From contig NZ_JAPEPB010000001.1 in assembly GCF_026340565.1 (NCBI RefSeq), forward strand, positions 806,001 to 870,000: a stretch of 64,000 nt of DNA. Reading direction: 5' to 3'. A program made the translations under genes and the position numbers. Each line of letters starts with the position of its first letter. The stretch's first letter is position 1. Below the pieces are notes generated by a model that was not told the DNA's origin, did no database searches, and was given only the letters and a program-made list of their open reading frames with translations. The stretch comes from Kitasatospora sp. NBC_01287 (GTDB lineage Bacteria > Actinomycetota > Actinomycetes > Streptomycetales > Streptomycetaceae). Shown piece by piece: positions 16,085 through 24,902 of this stretch.

Positions 16085-16223
16085 GAACAGCCCATAGCCT
16101 GCCGTGCCCACCCCTCCGATGCACCCCGGCACGCGGGGCACTGGTACAGCGTCAGCTCTTGGTCGAACCGTACTCCAGTGCGGTCGCGCCGCAGCTGAGA
16201 GCCCGTCAGTCTCCCGAAGGGCG

Positions 16224-16256
16224 GTATACACCTCGGGTATACATCATGTGTATAGT
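16224..16256. promoter_or_regulatory. PadR promoter/operator with TATACA repeats
   Basis: GGTATACA occurs twice, 13 bases apart (16223-16230 and 16236-16243), and TATACA-TCATG-TGTATA (16238-16254) is an inverted repeat. The -10-like TATAGT (16251-16256) lies 7 bases from the ATG, predicting a leaderless transcript under the repressor. PadR proteins commonly bind such AT-rich dyads in their own promoter. Confidence 0.65.
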
Positions 16257-16263
16257 CGCCCGC

Positions 16264-16788
16264 ATGTCACTGGGCCACACCATCCTCGGGCTCCTGGAGT
16301 CCCATCCGCGCCACGGCTACGACCTCAAGCGCGCCTACGACGAGCGCTTCGGCCAGACCCGGGCACTGCCCTACGGCCAGGTCTACGCGACCCTCTCCCG
16401 GCTGCTGAAGAACGGCCTGGTCGAGGTGGACGGCACCGAACCGGGCGAGGGCCCCGAGCGCAAGCGCTACATCATCACCGAGGCCGGGATCACCGACGTC
16501 AACCACTGGCTGACGGAGCCGGAGAGCCCCTCGGCACACCTGCAGAGCACCCTCTACACCAAGGTGGTGCTGGCCCTGCTGACCGGACGCTCGGCCCAGC
16601 GGCTGCTGGACACCCAGCGCACCGAGCACCTGCGCCAGATGCGCGAGCTGACCCGGCGCAAGCTGGCCGGCGACCTGGTCGACCAACTGCTCTGCGACCA
16701 CGCGCTGTTCCACCTGGAGGCCGATCTGCGCTGGCTGGAGCTGACCGCGGCCCGGCTGGACGAGCTGGCCCGGAAGGTGCGCGCCTGA
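16264..16788 (+). CDS. PadR family transcriptional regulator
   Basis: The product is 174 aa. PadR winged HTH: MSLGHTILGLLESHPRHGYD, YGQVYATLSRLLKNGLVEV and RKRYIITEAG, then a C-terminal dimerisation coil. An in-frame ATG at 16246 lies inside the operator and has no SD, so 16264 is preferred. First gene of a three-gene unit with an ABC ATPase (TGATG overlap) and permease, which it probably represses until an effector is sensed. Confidence 0.92.
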   Translation: MSLGHTILGLLESHPRHGYDLKRAYDERFGQTRALPYGQVYATLSRLLKNGLVEVDGTEPGEGPERKRYIITEAGITDVNHWLTEPESPSAHLQSTLYTKVVLALLTGRSAQRLLDTQRTEHLRQMRELTRRKLAGDLVDQLLCDHALFHLEADLRWLELTAARLDELARKVRA

Positions 16789-17531
16789 TGCCCGTCTCCC
16801 CCGTCGAGTCCGCCGCCGAATCCGCCGACGTCCTCGCCGCCGGCACCGTCCGCCCGGACGCGCTGCTGGCCGCCGTCGGCCTGCGCAAGAGCTTCGGCCC
16901 CACAGCCGCGCTGACCGGCGCCACCCTGGACCTGGCCGCCGGCGAACTGGTCGCGGTGCTCGGCACCTCCGGCTCCGGCAAGTCCACCCTGCTGCACTGC
17001 CTGGCCGGCCTGATCAAGCCCGACGAGGGCACCGTCAGCTACCGCGGCCAGGACCTCGGCCGGCTCTCCGACGCCGCGCGCAGCGCGCTGCGCCGCTCCG
17101 ACTTCGGCTTCGTCTTCCAGTTCGGCCAGCTGGTGCCCGAGCTCGACTGCCTGACCAACGTCGCGCTGCCGCTGCGGCTGAACGGCCTGCGCCGGCGGGC
17201 CGCCGAGGAGCGGGCGCTGGCCTGGCTGGAGCGCCTGGAGGTGGCGGAGCTGGCGGCCAAGCGGCCCGGCGAGCTCTCCGGCGGCCAGGGCCAGCGGGTC
17301 GCGATCGCCCGCGCGCTGGTCACCGACCCGGCGGTGGTCTTCGCCGACGAGCCGACCGGCTCGCTCGACTCGCTGCACAGCGAGCAGGTGATGGCGCTGC
17401 TCGGCGCGGCCGCCCGGGAGGCCGGCGCGGCCGTCCTGCTGGTCACCCACGACCTGCGGGTGGCCGCCTACGCGGACCGCGAGATCGTGGTCCGCGACGG
17501 GCACACCGGCGAGGCGGGCGAGGAGTGGTGA
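16788..17531 (+). CDS. ABC transporter ATP-binding protein (LolD/MacB type)
   Basis: The product is 247 aa. Walker A GTSGSGKST, Q-loop around FVFQFGQLV, signature LSGGQGQR, Walker B AVVFADEP, and H-loop LLVTHD. It is most like the ATPases that drive FtsX/MacB-type permeases. A 25-residue Ala/Asp-rich N-terminal extension precedes the domain. The start overlaps the PadR stop, and the permease start overlaps its own stop, so the three are tightly coupled. Confidence 0.93.
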   Translation: MPVSPVESAAESADVLAAGTVRPDALLAAVGLRKSFGPTAALTGATLDLAAGELVAVLGTSGSGKSTLLHCLAGLIKPDEGTVSYRGQDLGRLSDAARSALRRSDFGFVFQFGQLVPELDCLTNVALPLRLNGLRRRAAEERALAWLERLEVAELAAKRPGELSGGQGQRVAIARALVTDPAVVFADEPTGSLDSLHSEQVMALLGAAAREAGAAVLLVTHDLRVAAYADREIVVRDGHTGEAGEEW

Positions 17532-19858
17532 GCGAGCCTCGAACCAACGGCCTGATCACCCGCCGGGCGGCCGAACTGGCCCTGGGCCTGCGGCTGGCCT
17601 GCACCGGCGGCCGGGACAGCCGGCTGCGCACCGTGCTGACCGCGATCGGGGTGGGCCTCGGCGTGGCGACCCTGCTGCTGGCCGCCTCCTTCCCGAGCGT
17701 GCGCGAGCACCGCGACGACCGGCTGCGGGCCCAGTCGGGCGCGCTGATCTCGGCCGAGCAGGCCCCGCTCTCCTCGCACAGCCTGCTGATGGCCGACATC
17801 AGCACCACCTTCCACGGCCGCACGGTGACCGGCCGCGCGGTGCGCCCCGACGGTCCGCACGCCCCGCTGCCACCCGGCCTCACCGCCTATCCGGGCCCCG
17901 GCGCGCTCGCCGTCTCCCCCGCGCTGGCCGCGCTGCTGCGCTCGTCCGGCGGCGAACTGCTGCGCGAGCGGCTGCCCGGGCCGATCACCGGCACCATCGG
18001 CGAAGCGGGCCTGGTCGGCCCCGGCGACTACGCCTTCTACCTGGGCAGCCCGACGCTGACCGCCGACTCGCCCGACACCGAGCGGATCGACCACTTCGCC
18101 GGCAAGCTGCCGCCCAAGCCCACCGATCCGGTGCTGGTGCTGCTGACCGTGGCCGGCGTGGTGATTCTGCTCAGTCCGGTGGCCGTGTTCATCGCCGCCG
18201 CCGCGCGGTTCGGCGGCGAGGCCCGCGACCGGCGGCTGGCCGCGCTGCGCCTGGGCGGCGCGGACCGGGGCAGCACCGCGCGGATCGCCGCCGGCGAGTC
18301 GCTGGCGGGCGCGCTGCTCGGACTCGGACTCGGCGTGCCCTTCTTCCTGCTCGGGCGCGCGCTGATCGAGCGGATCACCGTGCAGGGCCTGAGCGTCTTC
18401 GCCGTCGACGTCCAGCCGCAACCGGTGCTGGCCGCCCTCGCGCTGGCCGCCGTGCCGATTCTCGCGGTGGTGGTCACGCTGCTGACGATGCGTCGGATCA
18501 CCGCCGAACCGCTCGGCGTGCTGCGCGGCTCGGCCCGGCTGCCGCGCCTGTGGTCCTGGCGGCTCTGCCTGCCGCTGGTGGGCGCCGCGCTGCTCTACAC
18601 CCAGCACGACCAACTGGCCGTGATGGACGGCAAACGGCCGCTCGTGGTGCTGGTCGCCGGGCTGCTGCTGCTCCTGCTCGGTGCCACCGCGCTGCTCCCG
18701 CCGGTGATCGACCTGACCGCGCGGGCGCTGGGCCGCACCGGCGGGCCGCCCGCCTGGCAACTGGCCGTCGGGCGGCTGCGGTTCAGCCCCGAGACGGCCG
18801 CCCGCCCGGTGGCCGGCATCGTGGTCGCCGTGGCCGGCGCGATCGCGCTGCAGACCCTGCTCGGCGCCCTCGCCACCGAGCGCACCGGGCCGCCGGTGGA
18901 CAGTGCCCCGGCGGACGGTACCCGACTGGTGGCGAGCTTCCCCGCCGCCGGCGACCGCGCCGCGCGCCTCGCCGAGCAGCTGCGGCACACCCCGGGCGTC
19001 GCCGAGGCGACCGGCTACACCTCGCTGGTGGCGCGACCGCCCACGCGGACCGAGGACTTCCTGCCGGTCACCGTGGCCGACTGCGCCGATCTGCGCGCCC
19101 TGGCCGGCGTCACCGACTGCGTGGACGGCGACGTCTTCACGGCGCGGGGCGACGGTGCCGCCCCGGCCGTCAGCCCGCAGCTCGTCATCGACCTCGGCGG
19201 CTCGTGGTCGGCGCCCTGGCAGGTGCCCGCCTCGCGCGCCACCGTCGACCAGCGGCCGGACCCGTACGGCGTGCCGGACCGCGGCGGCCTGCTGGTGACC
19301 CCGGGGGCGATCCCGAGCGCGCTGGTCAGCAGTCAGGAGGCCATCGTGGAGCTGCGGCCGGCCCCCGGCACGCCCGACGCCGAGGAGCGGCTGCGCACCG
19401 CCGTGGCCCTCCTCGACCTCCAGGGCAGGCTCGGCGATCCCGCCGCACGGCAGACCGATCCCGGCTTCACCAGCATCCGCCGCGCGCTGACCGCGGGGAC
19501 GGTGGCGATCCTGGCCCTGATCGGCGCCGGGATGCTGGTGGGCCTGCTCGAACAGCTCCGTGACCGCCGACGCACCTTGGCCGTGCTCGCCGCCTTCGGC
19601 ACCCGTCCGCGCACGATGGCGCTCGCGCTGCTCTGGCAGAGCGTGCTGCCCGTGGTGCTCGGCCTGGCCCTGGCGCTGGTCGCCGGGCTGGGCCTGGGCG
19701 GGGTGCTCGTCACCCTGGCGCACTTGCCGGTCGCCTTCGCCTGGGGCGACATCGCGCTGATGACGGGCGCGGGGGCGGGGGCGGTGCTGCTGATCAGCGC
19801 GCTGAGCCTGCCGGTGCTCTGGCGGCGGCGGGCGACGGCGGGGCTGCGGTACGAGTGA
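17528..19858 (+). CDS. FtsX-like ABC transporter permease
   Basis: The product is about 776 aa. GTG at 17528 gives a GTGA overlap with the ATPase; GTG at 17525 is also possible. An N-terminal TM (about 35-55) is followed by an extracytoplasmic region. A first FtsX-type TM bundle (about 200-330) is followed by further TM helices and a second large external domain (about 450-650). A final three-TM bundle ends the protein. The duplicated FtsX layout resembles actinomycete peptide or antibiotic detoxification permeases. Likely role: extrusion or resistance under PadR control; substrate unknown. Confidence 0.88.
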   Translation: MSEPRTNGLITRRAAELALGLRLACTGGRDSRLRTVLTAIGVGLGVATLLLAASFPSVREHRDDRLRAQSGALISAEQAPLSSHSLLMADISTTFHGRTVTGRAVRPDGPHAPLPPGLTAYPGPGALAVSPALAALLRSSGGELLRERLPGPITGTIGEAGLVGPGDYAFYLGSPTLTADSPDTERIDHFAGKLPPKPTDPVLVLLTVAGVVILLSPVAVFIAAAARFGGEARDRRLAALRLGGADRGSTARIAAGESLAGALLGLGLGVPFFLLGRALIERITVQGLSVFAVDVQPQPVLAALALAAVPILAVVVTLLTMRRITAEPLGVLRGSARLPRLWSWRLCLPLVGAALLYTQHDQLAVMDGKRPLVVLVAGLLLLLLGATALLPPVIDLTARALGRTGGPPAWQLAVGRLRFSPETAARPVAGIVVAVAGAIALQTLLGALATERTGPPVDSAPADGTRLVASFPAAGDRAARLAEQLRHTPGVAEATGYTSLVARPPTRTEDFLPVTVADCADLRALAGVTDCVDGDVFTARGDGAAPAVSPQLVIDLGGSWSAPWQVPASRATVDQRPDPYGVPDRGGLLVTPGAIPSALVSSQEAIVELRPAPGTPDAEERLRTAVALLDLQGRLGDPAARQTDPGFTSIRRALTAGTVAILALIGAGMLVGLLEQLRDRRRTLAVLAAFGTRPRTMALALLWQSVLPVVLGLALALVAGLGLGGVLVTLAHLPVAFAWGDIALMTGAGAGAVLLISALSLPVLWRRRATAGLRYE

Positions 19859-19900
19859 GGGTGCGGGTGCGTGGGGTGGGTGCGTGGGGTGGGACGGGGG

Positions 19901-20101
19901 TCTCAGACGTGAGTCTCAGGTCCGGGTCTCGGACCTGAGTCTCAGACCTGAGTCTCAGACCTGGGTCTCAGACCTGGGTCTCAGACCTGGGTCTCAGACC
20001 TGGGTCTCAGACCTGGGTCTCGGACGCAGGTCTCAGACGCGGGTCTCAGACGTGAGCCTCAGACCCCGGTCTCAGACCCCGGTCTCAGACGCGGGCCTCA
20101 G
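19901..20101. repeat. 13-bp minisatellite running into the stop codon of the serine hydrolase gene
   Basis: About 16 copies of TCTCAGACCTGGG (with variants TCTCAGACGTGAG and TCTCAGACCCCGG) at an exact 13-base period. The last unit supplies the TCA that is the minus-strand stop of the serine hydrolase. The period is not a multiple of three, so minus-strand TGA occurs in all frames. It fills the space between two convergent genes. Confidence 0.9.
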
Positions 20102-21195
20102 CCGAAGGCGAGAGCGCGGAAGGCGTCGCGAAGATCGGTCAGCGGCTGACTCTCCCGCGACAGCCGGACCCGGTTGGTGAGCAGCACCGCCCACCGCCCC
20201 AGCCGGGGTGAGAGCCACATGCCGGTCCCGGTGAAGCCGTAGTGCACCCAAATGTCGGCGGCCGGGTCGCTTCGCGGCGCGACCTGCCAGAACAGGCCAC
20301 GGGCGGGCTCGAGGGAGCCGGTGCGCACGGTCAGCGACTGTGCCGTCCAGGCCGCACCGAAGCCCGGGCCCGCTCCGTGCGCCCCGTCCGACCTGCCCGG
20401 CTTGTATGGCGGGCCGGGCCGGGCCGCCGGGTCGAGCAAGTGCCGCAGGAACAGCGCCAGGTCCTCGGCGGTCGAGAAGACTCCGGCGATCCCGCAGATG
20501 CCGCCGAGCAGCCGCGCGGAGGGGTCGTGCACCACACCCCGGAACGGCGCGCCGGTGGCCGGATCGGCCTCGGTGGGCGCACAGCGGGTGGTCAGTTCGG
20601 CGGGCAGCGGACCGAAGCGGGTGGCTCGCATGCCGAGCGGCCGCCAGATCCGCTCGGCGGCCAGCTCGTCGAGCGGCCGGCCCGTGCGGTACTCGGCGAG
20701 GTAGCCGAGGACCAGTCCGGCCCGGTCGGTGTACTCCACGGCCTCGCCGGGTGGGCGGTGCGGGGCGGCGGCGAGCACCCCGGCGCGGATGGCGGCGGGG
20801 TCCGTGCCGAAGCACTCACGCAGCCGTGCGTGCAGGGGCAGCCCGGCGGTGTGCGTGAGGAGCTGGCCGGCGGTGATCCGGCCGAGCGGGCGCCCGGCCA
20901 CCTCGGGCCAGTGGGCACCGAGCGGCTCGTCCAGCACGAGCCGACCGGTCTCCCAGAGGGTGCCCAGGGTCGACCAGACGGCCAGGATCTTGGTCAGGCT
21001 GGCGAGGTCGAAGAGGGTGTCAGGGCGCATCGGCACCTGCGGCACGGCGGGGTCGAGCAGCCCGACGGCCCCGCCGGCCAACGTCCCGGCCGCATCGCCG
21101 ACGGCCCACACGGCACCGGGGTAGACCTGTTGCTCATCGGCGCCGTCCGCGATGAGTCGACGGATGTGGCGGATGCGGTCGGTGGTGGCGCTCAT
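20098..21195 (-). CDS. Serine hydrolase, class C beta-lactamase / penicillin-binding fold
   Basis: The product is 365 aa from the ATG at 21195. GGGGGA lies just upstream. The SxxK motif is in DLASLTKILAVWSTLG, the Tyr motif in EYTDRAGLVLGYLAEY, and a C-terminal block is VHYGFTGTGMWL. There is no signal peptide, so it may act in the cytoplasm as an esterase or transacylase. The same frame stays open through the CGGT tract to an ATG at 21492; that extension is only PTDR repeats and Pro-rich sequence, and I consider it untranslated. The tetranucleotide tract ends about 30 bases before the start. Confidence 0.88.
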   Translation of the reverse strand: MSATTDRIRHIRRLIADGADEQQVYPGAVWAVGDAAGTLAGGAVGLLDPAVPQVPMRPDTLFDLASLTKILAVWSTLGTLWETGRLVLDEPLGAHWPEVAGRPLGRITAGQLLTHTAGLPLHARLRECFGTDPAAIRAGVLAAAPHRPPGEAVEYTDRAGLVLGYLAEYRTGRPLDELAAERIWRPLGMRATRFGPLPAELTTRCAPTEADPATGAPFRGVVHDPSARLLGGICGIAGVFSTAEDLALFLRHLLDPAARPGPPYKPGRSDGAHGAGPGFGAAWTAQSLTVRTGSLEPARGLFWQVAPRSDPAADIWVHYGFTGTGMWLSPRLGRWAVLLTNRVRLSRESQPLTDLRDAFRALAFG

Positions 21196-21224
21196 CGTCC
21201 CCCGGTTCGGTCCGGACCCTGGCC

Positions 21225-21363
21225 CGGTCGGTCGGTCGGTCGGTCGGTCGGTCGGTCGGTCGGTCGGTCGGTCGGTCGGTCGGTCGGTCGGTCGGTCGGT
21301 CGGTCGGTCGGTCGGTCGGTCGGTCGGTCGGTCGGTCGGTCGGTCGGTCGGTCGGTCGGTCGG
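21225..21363. repeat. (CGGT)n tetranucleotide tract, about 34.75 copies
   Basis: An uninterrupted run of CGGT (ACCG on the other strand) over about 139 bases. It sits about 30 bases upstream of the serine hydrolase start, in its leader or promoter. There is no stop codon in any frame, so open frames across it carry no weight. Confidence 0.97.
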
Positions 21364-21850
21364 CGCAGCGTACTGACCCGGTGGTGGCGGCGGCGCTACC
21401 GTGAAGGAAGGATTCCCCGGACTCGCTCCTGCGTACCGCTCCAGGACCAGGAGCGGCCGCGCGGCCCAGGACAGCTTCATCGGAGCGGGCACCAGCGTCT
21501 CCCCTCCCCCCGCTCACTCATGCCCGGTGAACTTAGCGGCTCGGCAGGCCAGTTGCTCACACGTATGCCCGCGTCGCGGTACTGGGCGGTCGCGATGGCG
21601 GATCGGACTGTCCCTGACGGTCATTCAGGCCACCGGATCCGGAACCGGGCGAGCTCGTTCACTCGCTCTGATGAATCCTCGACGCCTCGCGGGCGCCGGG
21701 TTTCGCCCAAGTTCCGGGCCAGTTCCGGGCGAGTTACGGCCGCCCCCGGAGCGGCGATGACCAGAGCCGCCCTGGCCATGTCAAGCTTGACGGGCCGTCA
21801 GGTCCCGCCCCGAGCCGCTCCGGCTGCGGGCGCCCGATCCAGGAGGCCGC
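21364..21850. other. Long intergenic region before the methyltransferase
   Basis: Roughly 490 bases with no convincing gene on either strand. It contains a perfect 13-bp dyad TGACGGGCCGTCA (21788-21800), about 50 bases before the methyltransferase start, which could be an operator. GTTCCGGGCCAGTTCCGGGCGAG-like repeats lie near 21710-21735. Confidence 0.4.
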
Positions 21851-22774
21851 GTGGGCACCTTCGCCAAGCAGTCGTTCAGCAAGCATTCCTTCGCCAAGCA
21901 GTCCTTCGAAACCCTCTACCAACAGCCGCTACCGCGCGGCTACTTCCACCGACTGGCACCGCTGCGCTACCGGAGCCCGGACTTCGCCCGCGGGTTGCTC
22001 CCGCAGACCATCGCCCGTCTGCGGCGACGCACCGGCCGGCAACGGCTGAAGATCCTCGACCTGGCCTGCGGCTACGGGATCAACGGGGCGCTGCTCAAGT
22101 TCGGCGTCGACTTCGCGACCTTCGCCAGGTGCTACCAAGCCGCGCCGGACGAGCAGGCCGCGCACCATCCGCTCGACCCGGTCCGGGCCCATCCGCTCGA
22201 CCCGGTCCGGGCGCACCGGCTCGACCCGGCCGGCCGCGGCGGTGAGGGCACCCGCCACGCCGTCGCCCGGGACACCGCGTTCCTGCGAACCCGGCCCACC
22301 GACACCGAGCTGACCATCGTCGGGCTGGACGTCTCGCGTCCGGCGACCGAGTACGCGCTCGCCACCGGGCTGCTGGACGCGGCCGTCAACACCGATCTGG
22401 AGCACCAGGACCCCACCCCGGCCGACCAGGCCGCACTGGCCGGGGCCGACCTGGTGCTGGCCACCGGGGCGTTCAGCTACCTCGGCCCGGCCACCTTGGA
22501 CCGCGTCCTCGCCCTGCAGGCCGCGCCACCGGTGGTGCTGGGGTGGCCGCTCTACGGTCAGCCCACCGAATCACTGGCCCGCTGCCTGGCGAGCCATCGC
22601 CTCACCGTCACCAGGCCCGATCCGGCCCCGCGCCACCAACGGCACTTCGCCGACGCCCGGGAGCGCGAGGCCTACCACTACTCGCTGCGCCGGCTGCGGC
22701 TGCCGTTCGTCGGTTCGGCCGCCGAGACCAGCCTCTGCGTCACCTCGCTGCTGGCCAGGCCTGCGTTCAGCTGA
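21851..22774 (+). CDS. Class I SAM-dependent methyltransferase-like protein
   Basis: The product is 307 aa. GTG start with AGGAGG 4 bases upstream. The Rossmann SAM site is ILDLACGYGINGALL (about 75-89). A second block, LTIVGLDVSRPATEYALATG, fits the beta2 acidic loop, and ADLVLATGAFSYLG the beta4 region. Between them is an insertion with duplicated HPLDPVRAHPLDPVRAHRLDP-like sequence, and the N-terminus repeats FAKQSF. Both repeats look recently expanded and are unlike standard family members. Substrate unknown; it could be a degenerate methyltransferase. Confidence 0.7.
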   Translation: MGTFAKQSFSKHSFAKQSFETLYQQPLPRGYFHRLAPLRYRSPDFARGLLPQTIARLRRRTGRQRLKILDLACGYGINGALLKFGVDFATFARCYQAAPDEQAAHHPLDPVRAHPLDPVRAHRLDPAGRGGEGTRHAVARDTAFLRTRPTDTELTIVGLDVSRPATEYALATGLLDAAVNTDLEHQDPTPADQAALAGADLVLATGAFSYLGPATLDRVLALQAAPPVVLGWPLYGQPTESLARCLASHRLTVTRPDPAPRHQRHFADAREREAYHYSLRRLRLPFVGSAAETSLCVTSLLARPAFS

Positions 22775-22894
22775 CCCGACCTGCCGACGGCCGGTCGGCT
22801 GTGACGCCGGACGGGCCGGACCGCCGGACGGGCCGGACGGCCGGACGGCCGTCGGTCAGCGCCACGCGCGCCGGTCGGCCTCGCCCGGCCGGCG

Positions 22895-23134
22895 TCACAG
22901 GACCCGGCTGAGCACTCGCTGCCCCGCCGGAGCCGCGTGCCGCCCGCGCGCCCGCCCGTGCCCAGGACCACGGCCACCACCACCGCCACGGCCACCGCCA
23001 GCGCCACGACGGCGCGGGCGGAGCCAGGCGGGGGCCGACCGGGCCGCGCGGGCCCGGGCCCGGGCCGGGTCAGTGAGACTGAGCAGCAGGGCCAGCAACG
23101 GCGGGACGGTCAGCAGCAGCATGGTCAGCGTCAT
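22895..23134 (-). CDS. Small single-span membrane protein with Arg/Gly/His-rich tail
   Basis: The product is 79 aa. The hydrophobic N-terminus (MLLLTVPPLLALLLSLTDP) forms one span or uncleaved signal, followed by a highly basic glycine-rich tail. SD GAGGTG lies 7 bases before the ATG. No family recognised; low-complexity sequence makes the C-terminal part less certain. Confidence 0.4.
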   Translation of the reverse strand: MTLTMLLLTVPPLLALLLSLTDPARARARAARSAPAWLRPRRRGAGGGRGGGGGRGPGHGRARGRHAAPAGQRVLSRVL

Positions 23135-23450
23135 GGCGGACACCTCTTCCGATCGTCGGCGAACGGCCCGAGTAGCAGTCTCGCCCGCACACCCGCCCGG
23201 TAACCGCCCGTCACACCTTCGCCCGGGCCGGTCACCCGGCGGGCCGAGCCGCCCCTGGGCGATCGGCCGCACGCCGGTCCCGTCCGGGTGAGGAGCCGTA
23301 ACCGACCGGCTGACAACCCATCAGACCTAAACTGGACCAGGAGCAGCACCCGGTCCCGCAGCAGAGGCAGGCCCTCCGGCGAGCCTGTGGGCAGGACCTG
23401 GAGCAGGCCCTCGAACAGACCCGATCAGAACCGAGCGAGCGGAGTCCCCG
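23135..23450. other. Divergent intergenic region
   Basis: About 316 bases between the small membrane protein and the DUF427 gene. It has no convincing gene. The region CTGACAACCCATCAGACCTA near 23310 is the least GC-rich part and a plausible promoter position, but no well-spaced -35/-10 pair is visible. Confidence 0.35.
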
Positions 23451-23735
23451 ATGCCCACCGCGCACTGGAACGGCCAGGTGATCGCCGAGAGCGACGACAC
23501 CGTGGTCGTCGAGCAGAACCACTACTTCCCGCTGAGCGCCGTCCGGTCCGAATACCTGACCGACTCGGCGACCACCAGCGTCTGCCCGTGGAAGGGGACG
23601 GCGAACTACTACACACTGGTGGTCGACGGCGAGCGCAACGAGGACGCCGTCTGGTACTACACCGACCCAAGCCCAGAGGCCGAGCAGATCCGCGGCCGGG
23701 TCGCGTTCTGGCGCGGGGTGGAGGTCCGCTCCTGA
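23451..23735 (+). CDS. DUF427 domain protein
   Basis: The product is 94 aa, the full family length. AHWNGQVIAESDDTVVVEQNHYF, SVCPWKGTANYYTL and AVWYYTDPSPEAEQIRGRVAFW are classic DUF427 blocks. DUF427 proteins are small beta-rich proteins of unknown biochemistry, common in actinomycetes. GAGCGGAG precedes the ATG. Confidence 0.92.
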   Translation: MPTAHWNGQVIAESDDTVVVEQNHYFPLSAVRSEYLTDSATTSVCPWKGTANYYTLVVDGERNEDAVWYYTDPSPEAEQIRGRVAFWRGVEVRS

Positions 23736-23929
23736 GCCGCGCCGCGGGCATCGCGCCTGCCGCGCCCGTCCCAGGAACCTGACGCGACATCAGCCGTCCG
23801 CCCCACGCGGGTCGGACGCTCCGCACACTACCCGCCCTGGTATTCCCGGCGTCCGGGTGGCCAATGTCACGCACCGAGCCGCGGCCCTACGGTGGCGTAG
23901 GTCACTTGAGACAGTGAAATATTCAGCCC

Positions 23930-24715
23930 ATGGCTGACCATCTGGAGATCCTTGACCCCATCAGCTCCTACGCGGCCCTCGGCGACAGCTTCACCGAGGG
24001 CCTCAACGACCCCAACCCGGACGGCACCTTCGCCGGCTGGGCCGATCGGCTGGCAGCCCTGCTGGCCGACCGGGACCCGGGGGGCGAGTTCCGCTACGCC
24101 AACCTCGCGGTGCGCGGGCGGCTGCTCGACCAGGTCGTCACCGAGCAGGTCCCCCAGGTCCGGCGGATCCAGCCGGACCTGGTGACCTTCTGCGCCGGTG
24201 GCAACGACATCCTGCGCCCGGGCAGCGACCCGGACGAGGTGGCCGAGCGCTTCGAGGCCGCCGTCGTGCAACTGCGCGAGTCGGCCGGCACGGTGCTGAT
24301 CTGCACCGGATTCGACACCCGGGGCGTGCCGGTGCTCAAGCACCTGCGCGGCAAGATCGCGACGTACAACGCGCACCTGCGGGCCATCGCGGACCGCAAC
24401 GACTGCGCGGTGGCCGACCTCTGGTCGCTGCGTCCGCTGCAGGGCCGCCGGGCCTGGAGCGGGGACCGACTGCACCTGTCCCCCGAGGGGCACCAGCGGG
24501 TCGCACTGCTCGCCGCCCGGGCGCTCGGCCTGGCCACCGAGGAGGATCCGGCCGCGCCGTGGCCCGCCGAGGCGGAGCACAGCGCCGCCGAGCTGCGCCG
24601 GGAGAACCTGCAGTGGGCGCGGGACTACCTGCTGCCCTGGGTCGGTCGGCGGCTGCGCGGTGAGTCCTCGGGCGACCACGTGGAGGCCAAGCGCCCCGAC
24701 CTGCTGCCGCTGTGA
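23930..24715 (+). CDS. SGNH/GDSL-family esterase or lipase
   Basis: The product is 261 aa. Block I is YAALGDSFTEGLNDP with Ser at about residue 19. The block III Asn is in FCAGGNDILRPG, and block V is DRLHLSPEGHQRVA (Asp-x-x-His). There is no signal peptide, so it is an intracellular esterase acting on small acyl or acetyl esters. A hairpin terminator follows 10 bases after the stop. Confidence 0.92.
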   Translation: MADHLEILDPISSYAALGDSFTEGLNDPNPDGTFAGWADRLAALLADRDPGGEFRYANLAVRGRLLDQVVTEQVPQVRRIQPDLVTFCAGGNDILRPGSDPDEVAERFEAAVVQLRESAGTVLICTGFDTRGVPVLKHLRGKIATYNAHLRAIADRNDCAVADLWSLRPLQGRRAWSGDRLHLSPEGHQRVALLAARALGLATEEDPAAPWPAEAEHSAAELRRENLQWARDYLLPWVGRRLRGESSGDHVEAKRPDLLPL

Positions 24716-24724
24716 GCAGCGCGA

Positions 24725-24755
24725 CGCCCGGATGCCCACGGGGGGCATCCGGGCG
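24725..24755 (+). terminator. Hairpin terminator after the SGNH esterase gene
   Basis: A 13-bp perfect stem CGCCCGGATGCCC / GGGCATCCGGGCG with a 5-base loop. Confidence 0.75.
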
Positions 24756-24760
24756 TAGCC

Positions 24761-24872
24761 GAGTTCCTGAACGTCTGAGTTCCTGAACGTCTGAGTTCCT
24801 GAACGTCTGAGTACCTGAACGTCTGAGTACCTGAACGTCTGAGTACCTGAACGTCTGAGTACCTGAACGTCT
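24761..24872. repeat. Seven 16-bp tandem repeats
   Basis: Seven exact-period units of GAGTTCCTGAACGTCT (three copies) then GAGTACCTGAACGTCT (four copies). Each contains two TGA triplets. It follows the terminator between convergent genes. There are no spacers, so it is not a CRISPR array. Confidence 0.92.
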
Positions 24873-24902
24873 GAAGTACGCACCCGTCCGTCTGACCAGC
24901 CG

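Noticed and set aside
17468..19723. A 751-codon minus-strand frame opposite the FtsX-like permease
   Set aside because: Antisense shadow; the permease has membrane segments, an SD and coupling to the ATPase.
21196..21492. N-terminal extension of the serine hydrolase with PTDR repeats
   Set aside because: The ATG at 21195 has its own SD and gives a normal family N-terminus; the extension has no fold. It matters only if the repeat tract is a frame switch.
20242..22245. A long plus-strand frame through the CGGT tract with GRSV repeats
   Set aside because: The tract has no stop in any frame and joins unrelated non-coding frames; the flanking protein sequence is low complexity and antisense to the serine hydrolase.
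24761..24872. Possible CRISPR array
   Set aside because: The seven 16-bp units are directly adjacent, with no spacers and no cas genes.
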